DNA of 64,000 nt, taken from positions 22,216,529 to 22,280,528 of the forward strand of contig NC_135185.1 of assembly GCF_041146795.1 (NCBI RefSeq). Direction: 5' to 3'. The number at the start of each line of letters is the position of its first letter. The stretch's first letter is position 1. Below are positions 25,483 to 53,800 of this stretch, piece after piece. A program made the translations under genes and the position numbers. Source of the DNA: Maylandia zebra (taxonomy: Eukaryota; Chordata; Actinopteri; Cichliformes; Cichlidae). The notes under the pieces were generated by a model, which saw nothing but the letters and a program-made list of their open reading frames with translations, ran no database searches and was not told where the DNA came from.

Positions 25483-26452
25483 CACTTACTGGGCGCTCTT
25501 TTAGATACACAAGTTCAACTGGTTAGTCTATTTAGCCAGTTCGGTACATTTAGACACATAGATGATAATCTTCTGAAGCTCAAAGTGAGCATTAAAATGG
25601 GGAAGAAGGGAGATTCAAATGACTATGGTTATTGGTTTTAGGGTTGGGCTGGTGTGAGTATTTCCAAAACTGCTGATCTATTGAGATTTACAGAGAATGG
25701 TCCAGAGAAAAAGAAAAGCAAAGAAAATATCCAGTGAGCAGCAGTTCTCTAGGTAAAAATGCCTTGTTGATGCCAGAAGTCAGAGGATACTGGTCAGACT
25801 GCTTTGAGCTGACAGGAAGGCAACAGCAACTCAAATAGCCACTAATTAGAACCAAAAAGCATATATCTGAATGCGCAGATGTTACGCCTTGAAGTATGCA
25901 TCATACCTCAGCAGAAGACCACATGCCGTGCCAAAATGTTGCCTAATCTGATGAGTTTTGTGAGATTCACATGGTAGCATCAGAATTTGGAGTAAGAAAG
26001 ATAAAAACATGAATCATTCCTCCATTATATCAACAATTTAGCCTGGTCATGGTGGTCTTACGCTTTTTTTGGCACACTGCGCATTGTTTAATTACCACCT
26101 GAATATTGCTACTGACGACATCCATCCTTTTATGACCATCTTCTGGTGGCTGTGTCCAGAAAATAACATGCCGTGTCAGAAAACTGAAATCATCTCAAAC
26201 TGATTCCTTGAACATAACAATTAGTTCACTGTACTTAAATGCCCTCTGGTCACATTCCAGTAGAGAAGCTTTTGATGTAGTGGAATAAAAGATTAGCATC
26301 ATTGGATGTGCAACCAACAAATCTGCAGCAGCTGTGTGATGCTCTCACGTCAGTATGGCCCAAAATGTTTCCAGCACTTTGTTGAATCTAAAGACCAAAT
26401 GAGGCCTAACCCAGCACTAGCAAGGTGTATCTAATAAAGTGCCCAGTGAGTG
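25483..26452 (+). mobile_element. Tc1-like transposon, near full length, degenerate
   Basis: The element is bounded by inverted ends, CACTTACTGGGCGCTCTTTT at the left and a right end reading AATAAAGTGCCCAGTGAGTG, each flanked by TA (25481-25482 and 26453-26454), the Tc1/mariner target duplication. The internal sequence follows a Tc1-type transposase in order from the N-terminal part (ATGGGGAAGAAGGGAGA) to the C-terminal CAGCAGCTGTGTGATGC, but with many stops and frameshifts. At 970 bp it is shorter than an autonomous copy and cannot encode transposase. It is the best-preserved copy of the family that also occurs at 48695 and 51779. Confidence 0.85.
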
Positions 26453-26454
26453 TA

Positions 26455-28243
26455 TATATATATCTATATCTGTCTATCTAAGTAGGAAGATATAGATTTA
26501 GTTATATATATAAAAAGGACTTGAACTAGTTATAAATACTGTGAACAAAGACTAACTAGACTGCCCATTAACAGCATTTCTTTCTGGTTTGTTACAGCTA
26601 GTCTAGACTCTTCTGCTACATGTTACCTATTTTCTGTTACACGCCTGCAGTTTGGAAAGTGGGCTCATGTTTTAAAAATGTACATGTCTCAGAGTCAGAC
26701 CCCTCAAAATGCTGCTGCTGACTTGAGTTTATCGTTACAGTAGAATGAGCCATCTTTGTAACTGTGAATACTTCCGAGCTGAGTTTGTATTTGGTTTACA
26801 TAATTTGTACGTTGTGAGAATTAAAATATCCACTTCAATGTATGAACCAGAATTTCAAGGGTAAAATATTAAATTTACTGTGTGCTAATTCTGTGTTTCG
26901 ATTCATCACTCCAACAAAATATATATTATAGGCTATATATATATATATTCGTTTTCAGCAAACCACATTATAGTTACTGTAAAGGAATCTTTATTTAGTC
27001 TGTGTGTAAATTGTGTGTAAAATTAAAGAGACTAACTGAAATTCAGCCATTACGACAAGCAACGAAAGGCAAGAACATAAAAACAGAGATAAGAAAAACT
27101 TATTAGGGCCGAATTGTGAGATGGAAGCTTGTTCACATTAATGAAATTAATATTTAATTGTATACATTTTGATAATATAAATCACTCTGCAAGCAGCCTG
27201 CAAATCAAGCACGTGGTCAGAATTGTACACTTGTAACTATTTAAATAACAGCACTGTATCCTATTTTTGAAGTTGATTGTTGACGAGACAGCAGACACAC
27301 CTCATCTGTGTCTTAAGGCTCAGGTGTGTGGAGACTTGAGCTGTTATAGTTTAAAGTCTAAGTGCTGATTGTGATTAAATGTGGACACCAAATGTCCCAA
27401 AACAACCAACATCTGTATCATACAGGGTGGTGTCTGTGTTCCGGTAGCCAGACCCACCTTGAGTTTAGTATAAATGTAATTTAACCAATAGAAAACTGCA
27501 CATGTAGGCCATGTTTGGGCCAACCGTTCATCGTTATCCAACTTAGTTTACAGCACCTAGTGTTTGCCACTCATTTTAAGCGCAAAATAAAATAAATTTA
27601 AAAGAAATGCGTTGATTCCCTTACAACTGTGCGTCAGCAGGTCGCAAATCCTCGGCAAATGTGCTATACTTTACCTAAGTGACTCTCTGTTAGTGCGAAA
27701 CCAGGCCAAAGTTGGGTGAAATCGCTGCACTCATTATTAGTTTGGAAAAATAAAAGGGTGTCATGATTTTATCCCAAAAAAAGTCTCAGCACTGGAGAGA
27801 ACATTGCCGAACTTTTAATTACCCTGCAAACTAAGCAGAGAAAGGGAAAGCAGAGAGAAAGTCGGGGAATTTCCCTTTTTTTCCAACATCAAGCGTTTTG
27901 GGACGATCAATTATCTGTTAGCTTTCTCTTTTTTCTGTAAAGACAGACGCGCCCCCCGTGCGTAAAAAAGGCAGGCTAAACCAAAACGTGCTTCCTTTGC
28001 GACTTACCTGCCAACAGCGAAGTGTATAGAAAGACAGACGGACAGATAGACAGGCATAAAGGGAGGCGGGCAGGTAAGGATCACTGGAGGCGGAAGAGCG
28101 AGCAGGTTATTCTTTCCTGTTAGTACTTTGTCCACAGTTTCTCCAGGTGTTCAGTTTACAACCTTCCTGCCTGCTTTTTGTTTTTTTCCCCAAACGCGGT
28201 TTTTATTTATTATTTATAAAAGTGGCGAGCCGTCTGAAGAAGC
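26455..28243. other. Intergenic region and 5' flank of plpp2
   Basis: AT-rich sequence with no coding exon recognised. The last 400 bp become GC-richer, with GGAGGCGGGCAGG and GGAGGCGGAAGAG motifs near 28062-28100, consistent with a TATA-less GC-type promoter and the 5'UTR of plpp2. The 3' end of the receptor transcript is not placed. Confidence 0.5.
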
Positions 28244-44233
<15,990 letters not shown>

Positions 44234-44903
44234 GCGCACCACCCTACAGCTACTCTCACCAGCCCGGCCCTCGCACTCTATAACAGCAGCTCCGTTATCA
44301 AAGAACGTGCACAGAAGAAAAAACAACGAAAGCAGCAGAGCACAGTCTGCTATTAGATCTCCCTAACACTTTCACAGCTATGAAAACTCCAGGGCCTCTA
44401 TAAGTTTGTGTTTATATGCTGCAAAGATGTGATTGAGTTGTTTTTTTATGTTTTATAATGAGTGGGTTTTGTGAGTTTTTTTTTTTTTTCATTATGTTCA
44501 TTTTTTTAAAATTTTCATAATTATTTCTTGCAGAAAGATTCAGATTTGTCTGAGAAATTGATGCTGTGAGTCAAACTTAAGAGTGACTGACAGTTGAAGA
44601 GATCGGTCCGATTTCAATTCCAAAGATTTTGTTCTGCCCTTGAATGGAAGAACCAATCCTTGGAGGCTGAATAATGTTATACACTTTGCTACAGTCTGAT
44701 AAGACTGATGTTTTACCTACTCTCGAGCTCGACTGCCTCTTTGTGACACCCATTAGTTTTGTTGTTTGTTTTTTTCTACAGACATCTCTTTATTGTCTTT
44801 AAAAGATATGCAAGTGTAATTATGGAGTGCTTCCACTGACATAATATACATACAGGATGATTTGTAGCACTAACACTTTTTTTAAAAAAAAACTTCTATA
44901 TCT

Positions 44904-44909
44904 AATAAA
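44904..44909 (+). terminator. Polyadenylation signal AATAAA (plpp2)
   Basis: A canonical hexamer 670 bp after the plpp2 stop codon, followed by a TTGTTGGTTTTTTTTC U/GU-rich element at 44920-44934. The 3'UTR would be 44234 to about 44930. Confidence 0.65.
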
Positions 44910-45914
44910 TTGTGCAATTGTTGGTTTTTTTTCAAGAATGTATGACCACTAATTTACTGAAGTTATGGCGATATTGTTCCTTCTGTCACTTTTTCTCAGA
45001 CTTGAAAGGGACGGCCAAGGACAAATGGAGATGTTCCTGAGGCATCTTCATCCTATAACCTTCCTCTTTTGATACAAAGTAAATACACCTTCATGGACCT
45101 TTTCCTTCCCCATTTATAACAACGTGTGTAACCTATTGTGAAATTGTACATAATGTAATCACTTACTTCCTTTAGCCTTCAGGGTGTTTTACAGTTTTCC
45201 ATAAATACTTGCCAGCATATTCACCTTCCGTGTGTGATTATTTTATCAGCATGAAGAAAGGCATGCAAAGCAGTCTTTTGTGTGGATTCCCACAGAGAGA
45301 ATGCCTTCTTTTTAGTTATTTCCATTGAGCTATTCTCTGCTGCATTCTTAGCGAAAGCTCTGTACAACACAGTGACGCAGGGTTCAAGTCAGAACCTGCA
45401 GCTCACGGCCCTTTCTACCAGAGTAATGAAGCTGGTGAGCCAGTGCATGAAACAGGAAGTTGTTTGGTTTTTTTCCCCCCCTTTGTTAGCAATTACTCAT
45501 AAATTGTCATAAGCAAAGAATCTTTATTACAAAACCATGTTTAGCGTCATTTCAGCTAAATTGTACAAAAGGTTCCCACTTGCCCTTAGAAGGTAGTCTG
45601 ATAGTTTTGATTTCATTATCCCGGCTGAGCCGTTATGATTTCACATCCATGCCAGTACACTGTCAATTAGATTTATGGTGCACACAGTAATTAAAAATCC
45701 ACAAATATTTCTCCAGAGACTGGTTAGGCTACATGATATGCTAAATCTACTTGTTCACTCAAATGCTGCTTTAAAGAGATTTGGGGGATTCTGATTAGAA
45801 ACAAAAATCAGTTTGGCATCAAACTCAGAAATGGCTCAACTACAGCTACAGGGGTACTAAGTCTGGATAGAGATGTTGCAGATTAACTTTCTAATACATT
45901 GTCTAAGTAGCCTG

Positions 45915-46240
45915 GAAAGAAAAGAAAAAAAGCATCTGGACTTCTTTAAGTTGTTTGAAGACATTTCACTTCTCATCTGAGAAGCTTCTTCAGTTCTATG
46001 GTCAAATGGTGAAGAGTCCCAGATTTAAGCCCTATGGGAGTGTCCCCCCCCCAAGAGGGACATGGACCCCCTATTGATCCTCTACCTAATCACACGAGCC
46101 AAGGTGTGAAAACGGGTGTAGGTCACCATCAGCCAAGGTTTCAGATGAACTCATTGTGAAACCTAGCCCCACCCTATCATGTGATTTCCTGAGGTCAAAG
46201 GACTCTTGTTTTATGGATTTCAAGTCTATTGTAATTGAAG
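45915..46240. mobile_element. Interspersed retroelement-like repeat
   Basis: The text CATCTGGACTTCTTTAAGTT and TCATCTGAGAAGCTTCTTCA is a slightly diverged form of a repeat very common in teleosts, possibly a Penelope-like element fragment. A short related piece is at 7165. No frame is intact. Confidence 0.5.
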
Positions 46241-46489
46241 CATTCACTCTTTTATACAACCAGCAACTGTTTAATTCATTTTAACTTCAGGGAAAATGCT
46301 CACTTAGTCTGCTAGGCAAGAAGTTTCAGCAGCTTGCTCGTCTGGAGCATTCAGGTTCTGCCGCAATCTTCCCAGAAGCAGATGTTCCCACAAATTCATC
46401 CCAAGAGAAACTGACAAAAATTAATTTAAAAATCAATATCAATAGGCCTAGGATGGGAAATGTTAACGTTCATGGTAATAATGGGTGAT

Positions 46490-46960
46490 GATTTGGGCAG
46501 TAAGACAAAGTTTACTTGTTTAAAAGGGTTGCCAGGAGAAACATGGCAACACAGCTTAGGTTTGCAAAACTGCATCTGAAGAAACCACAAGACTTCTGGA
46601 ACAATGTCTGGAAAAGGGATACCAAAGTCTTCTACCAGAATGCAGAGTACAAACTGTCAAGCATGGTGGTGGAGGCCTATGATCTGGGCTTGTTGAACTA
46701 CTCTGTACACCAAAGTATTCTAGAGTTAAGAGGCCATATGTCCAACAACTAAAGTTTAGCTGAAATTGGGTCGTGAACGACCCCGAGCCAGGTTTGCTGC
46801 TAAAAGATGGTATAAAAGCTATTGAATGATGGGGTGTCCTGTGAAAACTTTTCCCCACAAAACTATAATTTGTTTTGTTTTTTTTCTTCAAATAAGGAGG
46901 ATCAGACTAACAGCACTGAACAACTTTTCACATGAGAAATATTGATTAGACCAGCTTCAA
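46490..46960 (+). mobile_element. Tc1/mariner-like transposase remnant
   Basis: The frame from 46519 reads KRVARRNMATQLRFAKLH, then WNNVWKRDTKVFYQNAEYK, which is the Tc1 transposase block leading to the first catalytic aspartates (normally WSDESK), here damaged. The frame ends at 46752. Confidence 0.65.
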
Positions 46961-48694
46961 TCTGACCTGGTCAGTTATACCTCGACTCATCCAAGAGGAA
47001 TTTTTAGTTGAGTCACTCCTCCAAACGCCAACATGTATCTCAGTGGACTGGGAGTACAAAACACTCATGCCTCAACTATTCCATCAAGCTGCAGAGGAGT
47101 TGACTATCAAGCAAAACACAAATGTTTCATTTCAGCGCTGACTTAATATGTATCAGCGCGATAACGACAGCGATGCCCTTTACTGTTTTTCCCTTCCCAT
47201 GTGCGTTGCCACCAGAAGAAAAATGACCACTCTCAATCACATCTTTTATTTGTAAGGCACCAGAGACGCTTCCTTACTGCTAAAAGGTTGATTCATTCTC
47301 AGAGTACACAGTTGCTTGTTTACATCTTTTTTTTTTTTTTTTTTTTTTTTTTGTCCCGGGTATTTTGAAATGAGACTGTGTTTGTAGACACATTTAACAG
47401 TTTTTCATTTGCACAGAAAAAAAAAGGATAAAACATTTACAAATCTAGAAAACAAAGTTAAGTGTTACAGCCTACTGAGAGAGAATGAATGGAAGAGAAA
47501 ACAGGAGAAAAAAAAAAGACAGGATATACAACATTGTGCCTCTCGTAGCGTAGGCTTGTAATGCACGCGTACAACAACGAAGTCCTCCATGATACACACA
47601 CATTAAAAAGCAGCTTTGAAACATACAAAAATGCTTTAAAAAATATGTATATTGATATATTCATATGTATACAAATTGGCCCTTCACAGCAAAACAAACA
47701 CACATACCATTCACATGTCTGAGTTTTGCCAAGGGAGGATTTCTACAGAGGCTGACGTCAGTATAAAGAGTGCTAATGATTAAATGATCTGTTCTCGCAC
47801 TCGATATATTGAAGTCAGATCTCCAGGGAGGGAGATACTCCAGCTCCCCAACACTTGCACAGACAGGAAGAAGAAAAACAAAAGGAGCAGTGAGCCACAA
47901 CTTAAGTGCTTTTCAAATTAAAACAGAGGGAAAAGGGTTATGCTTGGACATTAAAAACTGGGTTATCAAAGCTCTGGAAAGCACTCACATTACAGGGGGG
48001 GGGGGGGAGACAGCTGACACACCTGCAGTGTACCTGTGGTCAGCATACAATCATAAAAACGAAAAGAGAGGAAAGCAATAATGTGACTGAATAAGACAGA
48101 TAAACCTGGGGCTGTTTCCATGCTTTTTATAACCCATAATAAATCACTGGAAGAGCACTGCTGCCCTCTGCTGCCTAAAAAATGAACATTTCTCAGCCAT
48201 AAACTTGAGCTGTTCACCAGTTTTATACCACATACCAACTGCAAACATTATGCATACAAGTTTTCATATATAAGATCACAAAAATGGGAAATTATCAACA
48301 CGCATATAACCTCCTGGGTAGCATTTTCGAAAACGGTCATCTTCATTTTCTTAGATGTCACTTGAATCATTTCCCTATTATTATCGGTTAAAGTTGAAAA
48401 CATCTGTGAGCAGCTGCTCCTTTTCAGATATAACAACATAAAAATCCAACAGTCTGCTTTTACCTCTAGGCCTGAACCTGCACTACTAAACTAGCAGGTT
48501 TGGAGTTGTTGAGTGTGTGTAGCCTGGATCGTATTTACTAAAGATTCATTTTACTGTTATCGTTTAACACTGATCAACTTTTAGTCTAAATTAGTCTAAC
48601 ATGGCTAAACTACCAAAGAATGCCTCCTGATGTTTCCAACATCAATACACTACATTTAAAACATATTATAGTAATTGTAAGCCACTTCAAATTA

Positions 48695-49092
48695 CATTCA
48701 CCAGCCACCTTATTAGGTACACCTTGCTAGTATTAGGTTGGAATACCTTTGGCTTTCAGAACATTTGTCATTGATTTAACAAAAAGCTGGAAACTCTGCT
48801 CACAGATTATGATCCACATCGACATGACAGCACCACACAACTGCTGCAGATTTGTCGGCTGCACTTCCAGGACACGAACGTCCCGTCCCACTGCATCCCA
48901 AAGATGCTCTATTGGATTGAGATCTGGTTTCTCTGGAGGGCGTTTGAATAAAGTAAACGCGCAGTACTCTGGGAAAAATCCCAGTAGAACAGCAGTTTTG
49001 GAAATACTCAGTTTAGCCCATCTGACACCAACAACCGTGCCACGTTCACGGTCACCTTTCCTCCCCATTCTGATGCTTAGTTTGACCTTCAT
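48695..49092 (-). mobile_element. Internally deleted Tc1-like element with open residual frame
   Basis: The terminal sequence CATTCACCAGCCACCTTATTAGGTACACC starts just after a TA (48693-48694) and is of the same family as 25483-26452. On the minus strand a 119-codon frame (49092 to 48733) joins the transposase N-terminus (IRMGRKGD, LSISKTAVLLGF) directly to its C-terminal part (PDLNPIEHLWDAVGRDVRV, NLQQLCGAVMSMW). The catalytic middle is missing. The other terminal repeat was not found. Confidence 0.75.
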
Positions 49093-49297
49093 GTGACTGG
49101 TTGGAAGTGGTCAGCTGAACTGCTGCTCTTTAACACTGCAGATCCAATTCATTTTAATCATGCTTCTTTCAACAATAACATTTTGATATCTTAATAATCT
49201 ATATTAATGAATGAGTCAAACGGTTAATTGCTATTTGTACATAACATCCTTATTTATATTAAAGGTGATAAAGCTATTTAAAGCTATACTGCTCATC

Positions 49298-49331
<34 letters not shown>

Positions 49332-49356
49332 ATAATAATAATAATAACAATAATAA
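49298..49356. repeat. (TTA)n/(AAT)n imperfect microsatellite
   Basis: TTA units followed by AAT units, with a short GA interruption at the turn. Confidence 0.9.
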
Positions 49357-50836
49357 TGAAAGTGAATTACAGCTCTGTTCAATAATCACATTTGTCAGAA
49401 TTCAAACAAAACTGGGAGGAAATGACTGTCCAACAACAAGAAATTATACGTGGGAGCTGATCACAGGTAGAAAAAGCCGAAAACAAAATCTCACCACATC
49501 TCCATGATGGTAACAAAGCTAAAAGAAGTCACTCTCATTAATACAAAAACAGCATATTAAATTTTTTTGCACATTACCTACATGAAAAGCTTGCTACCCA
49601 TAGTGTATAATGAAGACAGTAAGTATGTGGTTGGAATACAGCTCGTGTTTCAAAATGCTGAGAATGTCAGGTTTGTGTAGTCACAGATAAAAAGAAAGGT
49701 GGTACTTAACGCAATCTCAGCTAAAACTAAAAAGCTCTGCTAACCTATAAAAACACAACGCTTGGCTGTATGTCAAAACCACACTGTTTTAACATTTAGA
49801 TCCTATTTTGGGATCAATTTTGTGGACCCGCAGGGGGAAAGGGCAGGAACAAGGGGGGGGGGGGGGTCAAAGGAGAACACAAAAGGTGCTTAAAAGTAAA
49901 GTTAAAGTGTTTTCTTCTTTCCAATCACATTCACTCTAACACACAGGAATCTTTATGTTTTATAAGAACCTGTCTCAGTTTACAAAAACAAGATGAGTTG
50001 GGGGTTTTTTCAGAGCATCTATTCTTATCATTTAAAGACGCGGGGTCCATGATCTTTTGTCAATGGTCCACATCCCATGTGGAGCTCACAGGGGCAGCTA
50101 GGCCTACCTACTACATATTAACTTCCAAGTTGGCTACTTTACCATTTGTACAAACCAACGATCTTTCTGAAATTAAAAAAAACACAACTTGATTTATGTG
50201 GGACTAATGCGCACACAGCTCTGGTAATGCATCCAACGGTTGGGAATAATGAAGAACATAACACTTAACAGAGTAAATTAATGGAATTACTGACAAAACT
50301 GCTCCAGTTAACGTTTTGGAAAAAGATGATTTCATTTTAGCAAGTCGTGAGCAACAGCGAAGCAGTATGTGGGGAGTGGAGTTGTTAAAACTGCTTTTTA
50401 TGACTGGCAGACTGCATTGAGACTCAATCAGAGGGACTACAGAGGACGTGGAAATAAACACTAAACAGATCTGATAACAAAAAATGGAAGAGAAAATAAA
50501 TCTGACGGTTATCTACCAGGGTACTGCTATTGTGTTTCCTTCTTAGCTCTCTCTCCAAATGGGAAAACATTTATCTTGATTTAAGCCTAACAACAGTGGC
50601 TTGAACAAAATTTTTTTTTTTTTAAAAACCCCACACATCTATTAAAGTCTAGAAGCCTGAACCAAGTCTATTACCACTAAATAATAAGAACATTTACTCT
50701 CAGCCATTCAGGAGTTTCATCTTCAGCACTTACAAAAGTTTAAGCTCGGTCCTTTTGCTAATCATCCTTGCAATTACTCTTCTACATTGACACTCAGTAG
50801 ACAGGCCTCCAGACACCCTTTCCTTTTTTTGTGACA

Positions 50837-50842
50837 TTTATT
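50837..50842 (-). terminator. Candidate proximal polyadenylation signal (tle5)
   Basis: TTTATT on the plus strand is AATAAA on the tle5 strand, only 45 nt after the stop codon. Distal candidates exist, so the 3' end is unresolved. Confidence 0.3.
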
Positions 50843-50886
50843 ACACCCCATACCATCCCTCTCCAAACCTCCTCGCTCTTTCTGCA

Positions 50887-53800
50887 CTAGTCTGACTTGT
50901 CTCCATCATCCCCTCTAGGTGCTCTCTCTGCGACATCTCTGGCCTTGTCCTCCTTCGCTACCGGGGGCTGGCCGTGGGAGTAGTTGGCCAGGATGGAGGA
51001 GAGGGACAGCAGGCCGGAGCTGGAGGAGACGGCGGGCAGAGTGGGTGGGGTGAGGCCCAGGGGAAGCGGGGCTACTGGCAAAGCCAGGCCCTGAAGCTGG
51101 GACAGGTGTTGCACCTGAAGCTGTTGCTGCAAAAACAACACATTAGATAATATAAGTTTACCATCTGTAAAAAAAAAGAAGTGTGAACACTATAAAACTA
51201 GTGTGATTAGTTATCACACTTGCAGCACAAACTCCAAGCACGCAGGACTGTGGTGATCATTATGCTAAAGAAACCCAACGTGGCATTTTATCTGTTTCAT
51301 ATCTCTATTTCTCCAAATTTGCAGAAAGCAAACCACACCACATCATTTATTCTCTTGCTATTAATACGGTTAAACAGAAGTGACACAAAAACAACAATGT
51401 GGTAAATGTTGTTCACACAGCCAATAGAAACCTGACAATTAGAAATAAGTGTTCACAGACAAATTTCCATCAATGAGGGAGCAAAACGGGCCCATCCCCA
51501 GTCAAAATTACCTAACCAGCATGCTACGAAGCAACATCTGGTGGACATTACAAATGACAAACTCACACGTATGATGGAGTTCATCTCAGGAGGTGTGACC
51601 TGCTTGGCTCTTTCAATAGCGCCCATGACTTGTTGTTGATGCTAAAACAAAGATCACAAGTTCAGAGACAAATACGCACAAGAAAAGCTTCGACAAAAAC
51701 AGATTTCCTCTTTAAAACAGAAAGTTGGAGTAAAAAACAAAGAAAAGAAAACTTTCTCATCAATATTATGAGAACATACACGCATCGACCACTTTGGGCG
51801 ATTGTGGCTCAAGAGTTGGGAGTTCGCCTTGTAATCGGAAGGTTGCCGGTTCGAGCCCCGGCTTGGACAGTCTCGGTCGTTGTGTCCTTGGGCAAGACAC
51901 TTCACCCGTTGCCTACTGGTGGTGGTCAGAGGGCCCGGTGGCGCCAGTGTCCGGCAGCCTCGCCTCTGTCAGTGCGCCCCAGGGTGGCTGTGGCTACAAT
52001 GTAGCTTGCCATCACCAGTGTGTGAATGTGTGTGAATGGGTGGATGACTGGATATGTAAAGTGCTTTGGGGTCCTTAGGGACTAGTAAAGCGCTATATAA
52101 ATACAGGCCATTTACCATTTGTTCCACACACTAGTTCAACTGCTTGCTAACACAGCCAATCACAAGGCAGCATTGGGCATTTAGTTATGTAGACATGACC
52201 AAGACAACCTGCTCGAGTTCAAACTGAGCATCATTTAGAGGAAAAAAGGCGACTTAAGTCGTGATTGTCGGTCTGAGTATTTCAAAAACTGCTGATCTAC
52301 TGGGATTCTCCCAAACAATCGTCTCTAGGGTTTACGGAGAATGGTGGGAAAAAGAGAAAATATCTAGTGAGCAGCAGTTCTCTGGGCCAAAATGCCTTAT
52401 TGATGCCAGAGAAGAATGACCAGACTGTTTCCAGATGGGTCCAATCTGGTACTCTCAACGTGTACCAAAATAAAAGGGCCAGTGGGTGTAAAGTTTAAGT
52501 AAAAGGTGAATCATTACCTCCTGTGACAGGTAAGGCAGCACCTGAGCACAGATCCCATTTAGTCTCTTCACTATTTCAGCCTACAAAAGAAGAAAAACAA
52601 AAATGGTCAGACCAACACACAAAGAAAGCCGGGTTACTAGACGGATGGATGAATGAAGACGATGATTACCTGTTTGTGCATTTCAATGTTCAGCCCGTAG
52701 GACATTTCATAGTACTACAGTGCACAGAGGATGACAAGTAAAAGATTTAGAACACGCCTACACAAAGACACACGCGCACACACAACAACCCTTTTTGATT
52801 AATTACTCTCTCTTTCATGTATGCATTTTATACTCTATTTTGAGATGTGTAGTCATTTTTTATCTGTGCCTCATCATGCAGTGAGTAAACCTGAGGATTT
52901 CTGCATATCTATTGCGACACTATGAGACTGTGGTGGGAGATTTAAAAACTAAATATGCAGCATACCACAGAAATGAGTTACCACACTTACCATGATATAG
53001 TGACGCTGCATCTCTGACTTTTCAGAAGCCAGCTTATCGCACTCCAGCTTCAAACTGGGTAAGAAGTGTAGAAATATAATATGAGAAAGAGCAGCTCGAA
53101 AGCAAAATGTATGTATTCATCCTGTTTGGGGATAACTGCACTTTGGGGGAATTATACTAATTCCACAACTTGTCTTGTTTACTCTGAGCTAAGCTGACAG
53201 CCTGCTGGCTTAAGCTTCATGTTTAGAATACAGACATGAGAATTATATCAATCCTCTCATCTACTTTTCAGCAAAAAAAGGGCATTCAGCATTTACTGTA
53301 ATATGAAACCATTTGTTTAAATAACCTTACAATAATAAAATGAACATTCCTTAAATATATTTATTTACCGGATACCCATATCTAGGACAAATTCATGTTG
53401 TTTCACCAAAATCTAGAAGGGGCAGCGGTTCTGAAAACAGAAGCATGCCTATAAAATGACAAAAATGACTTTGAGGATCGTTTGAGTGAAGAAAGTAAGT
53501 TCACTAAAAGCTGACTGACATTATGAAGTCCATTTCTGAATAATTAGCTGCCTTAAATGAGGCCATTTCACAAAAGACAGTAACAACAAAACACTGCAGG
53601 AAGAAAGTGTGTGACTTATATTAGAGATTAAATTAGGTGTGTATGGATGTGTTAAATGAATACCTGTGGTACTGTGCTTGGAGGAACTGGAACTCGTCCT
53701 TGATGCGGTCACAGGAATCAGAGGTGGTGAACTTGAGAGGTTGGCTGGACTGAGAGGATGCCTAAGAAACACAAGAAGGTGTCTGGTTGATTTTCAGCTT

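Larger units (their letters stand above)
44931..50836. other. Region between the convergent plpp2 and tle5 genes
   Basis: No protein-coding exon is recognised. It contains transposon remnants, two poly-G runs (47995-48007, 49853-49866), poly-T (47327-47352), and TTA repeats. Part may be tle5 3'UTR if a distal signal such as TTTATT at 47245-47250 (minus strand AATAAA) is used. Confidence 0.5.

Noticed and set aside
45282-45512. 76-codon open frame downstream of plpp2
   Set aside because: No similarity recognised, no initiation or splice context, and it lies between convergent 3' ends.
47990-48010. Poly-G run as a possible G-quadruplex or gene feature
   Set aside because: A single homopolymer run is more simply a slippage tract, and no neighbouring G-tracts support a designed structure.
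51803-51875. Possible genuine tRNA gene
   Set aside because: Box A and box B are present, but no closing acceptor stem follows, and the sequence continues into a SINE body and tail.
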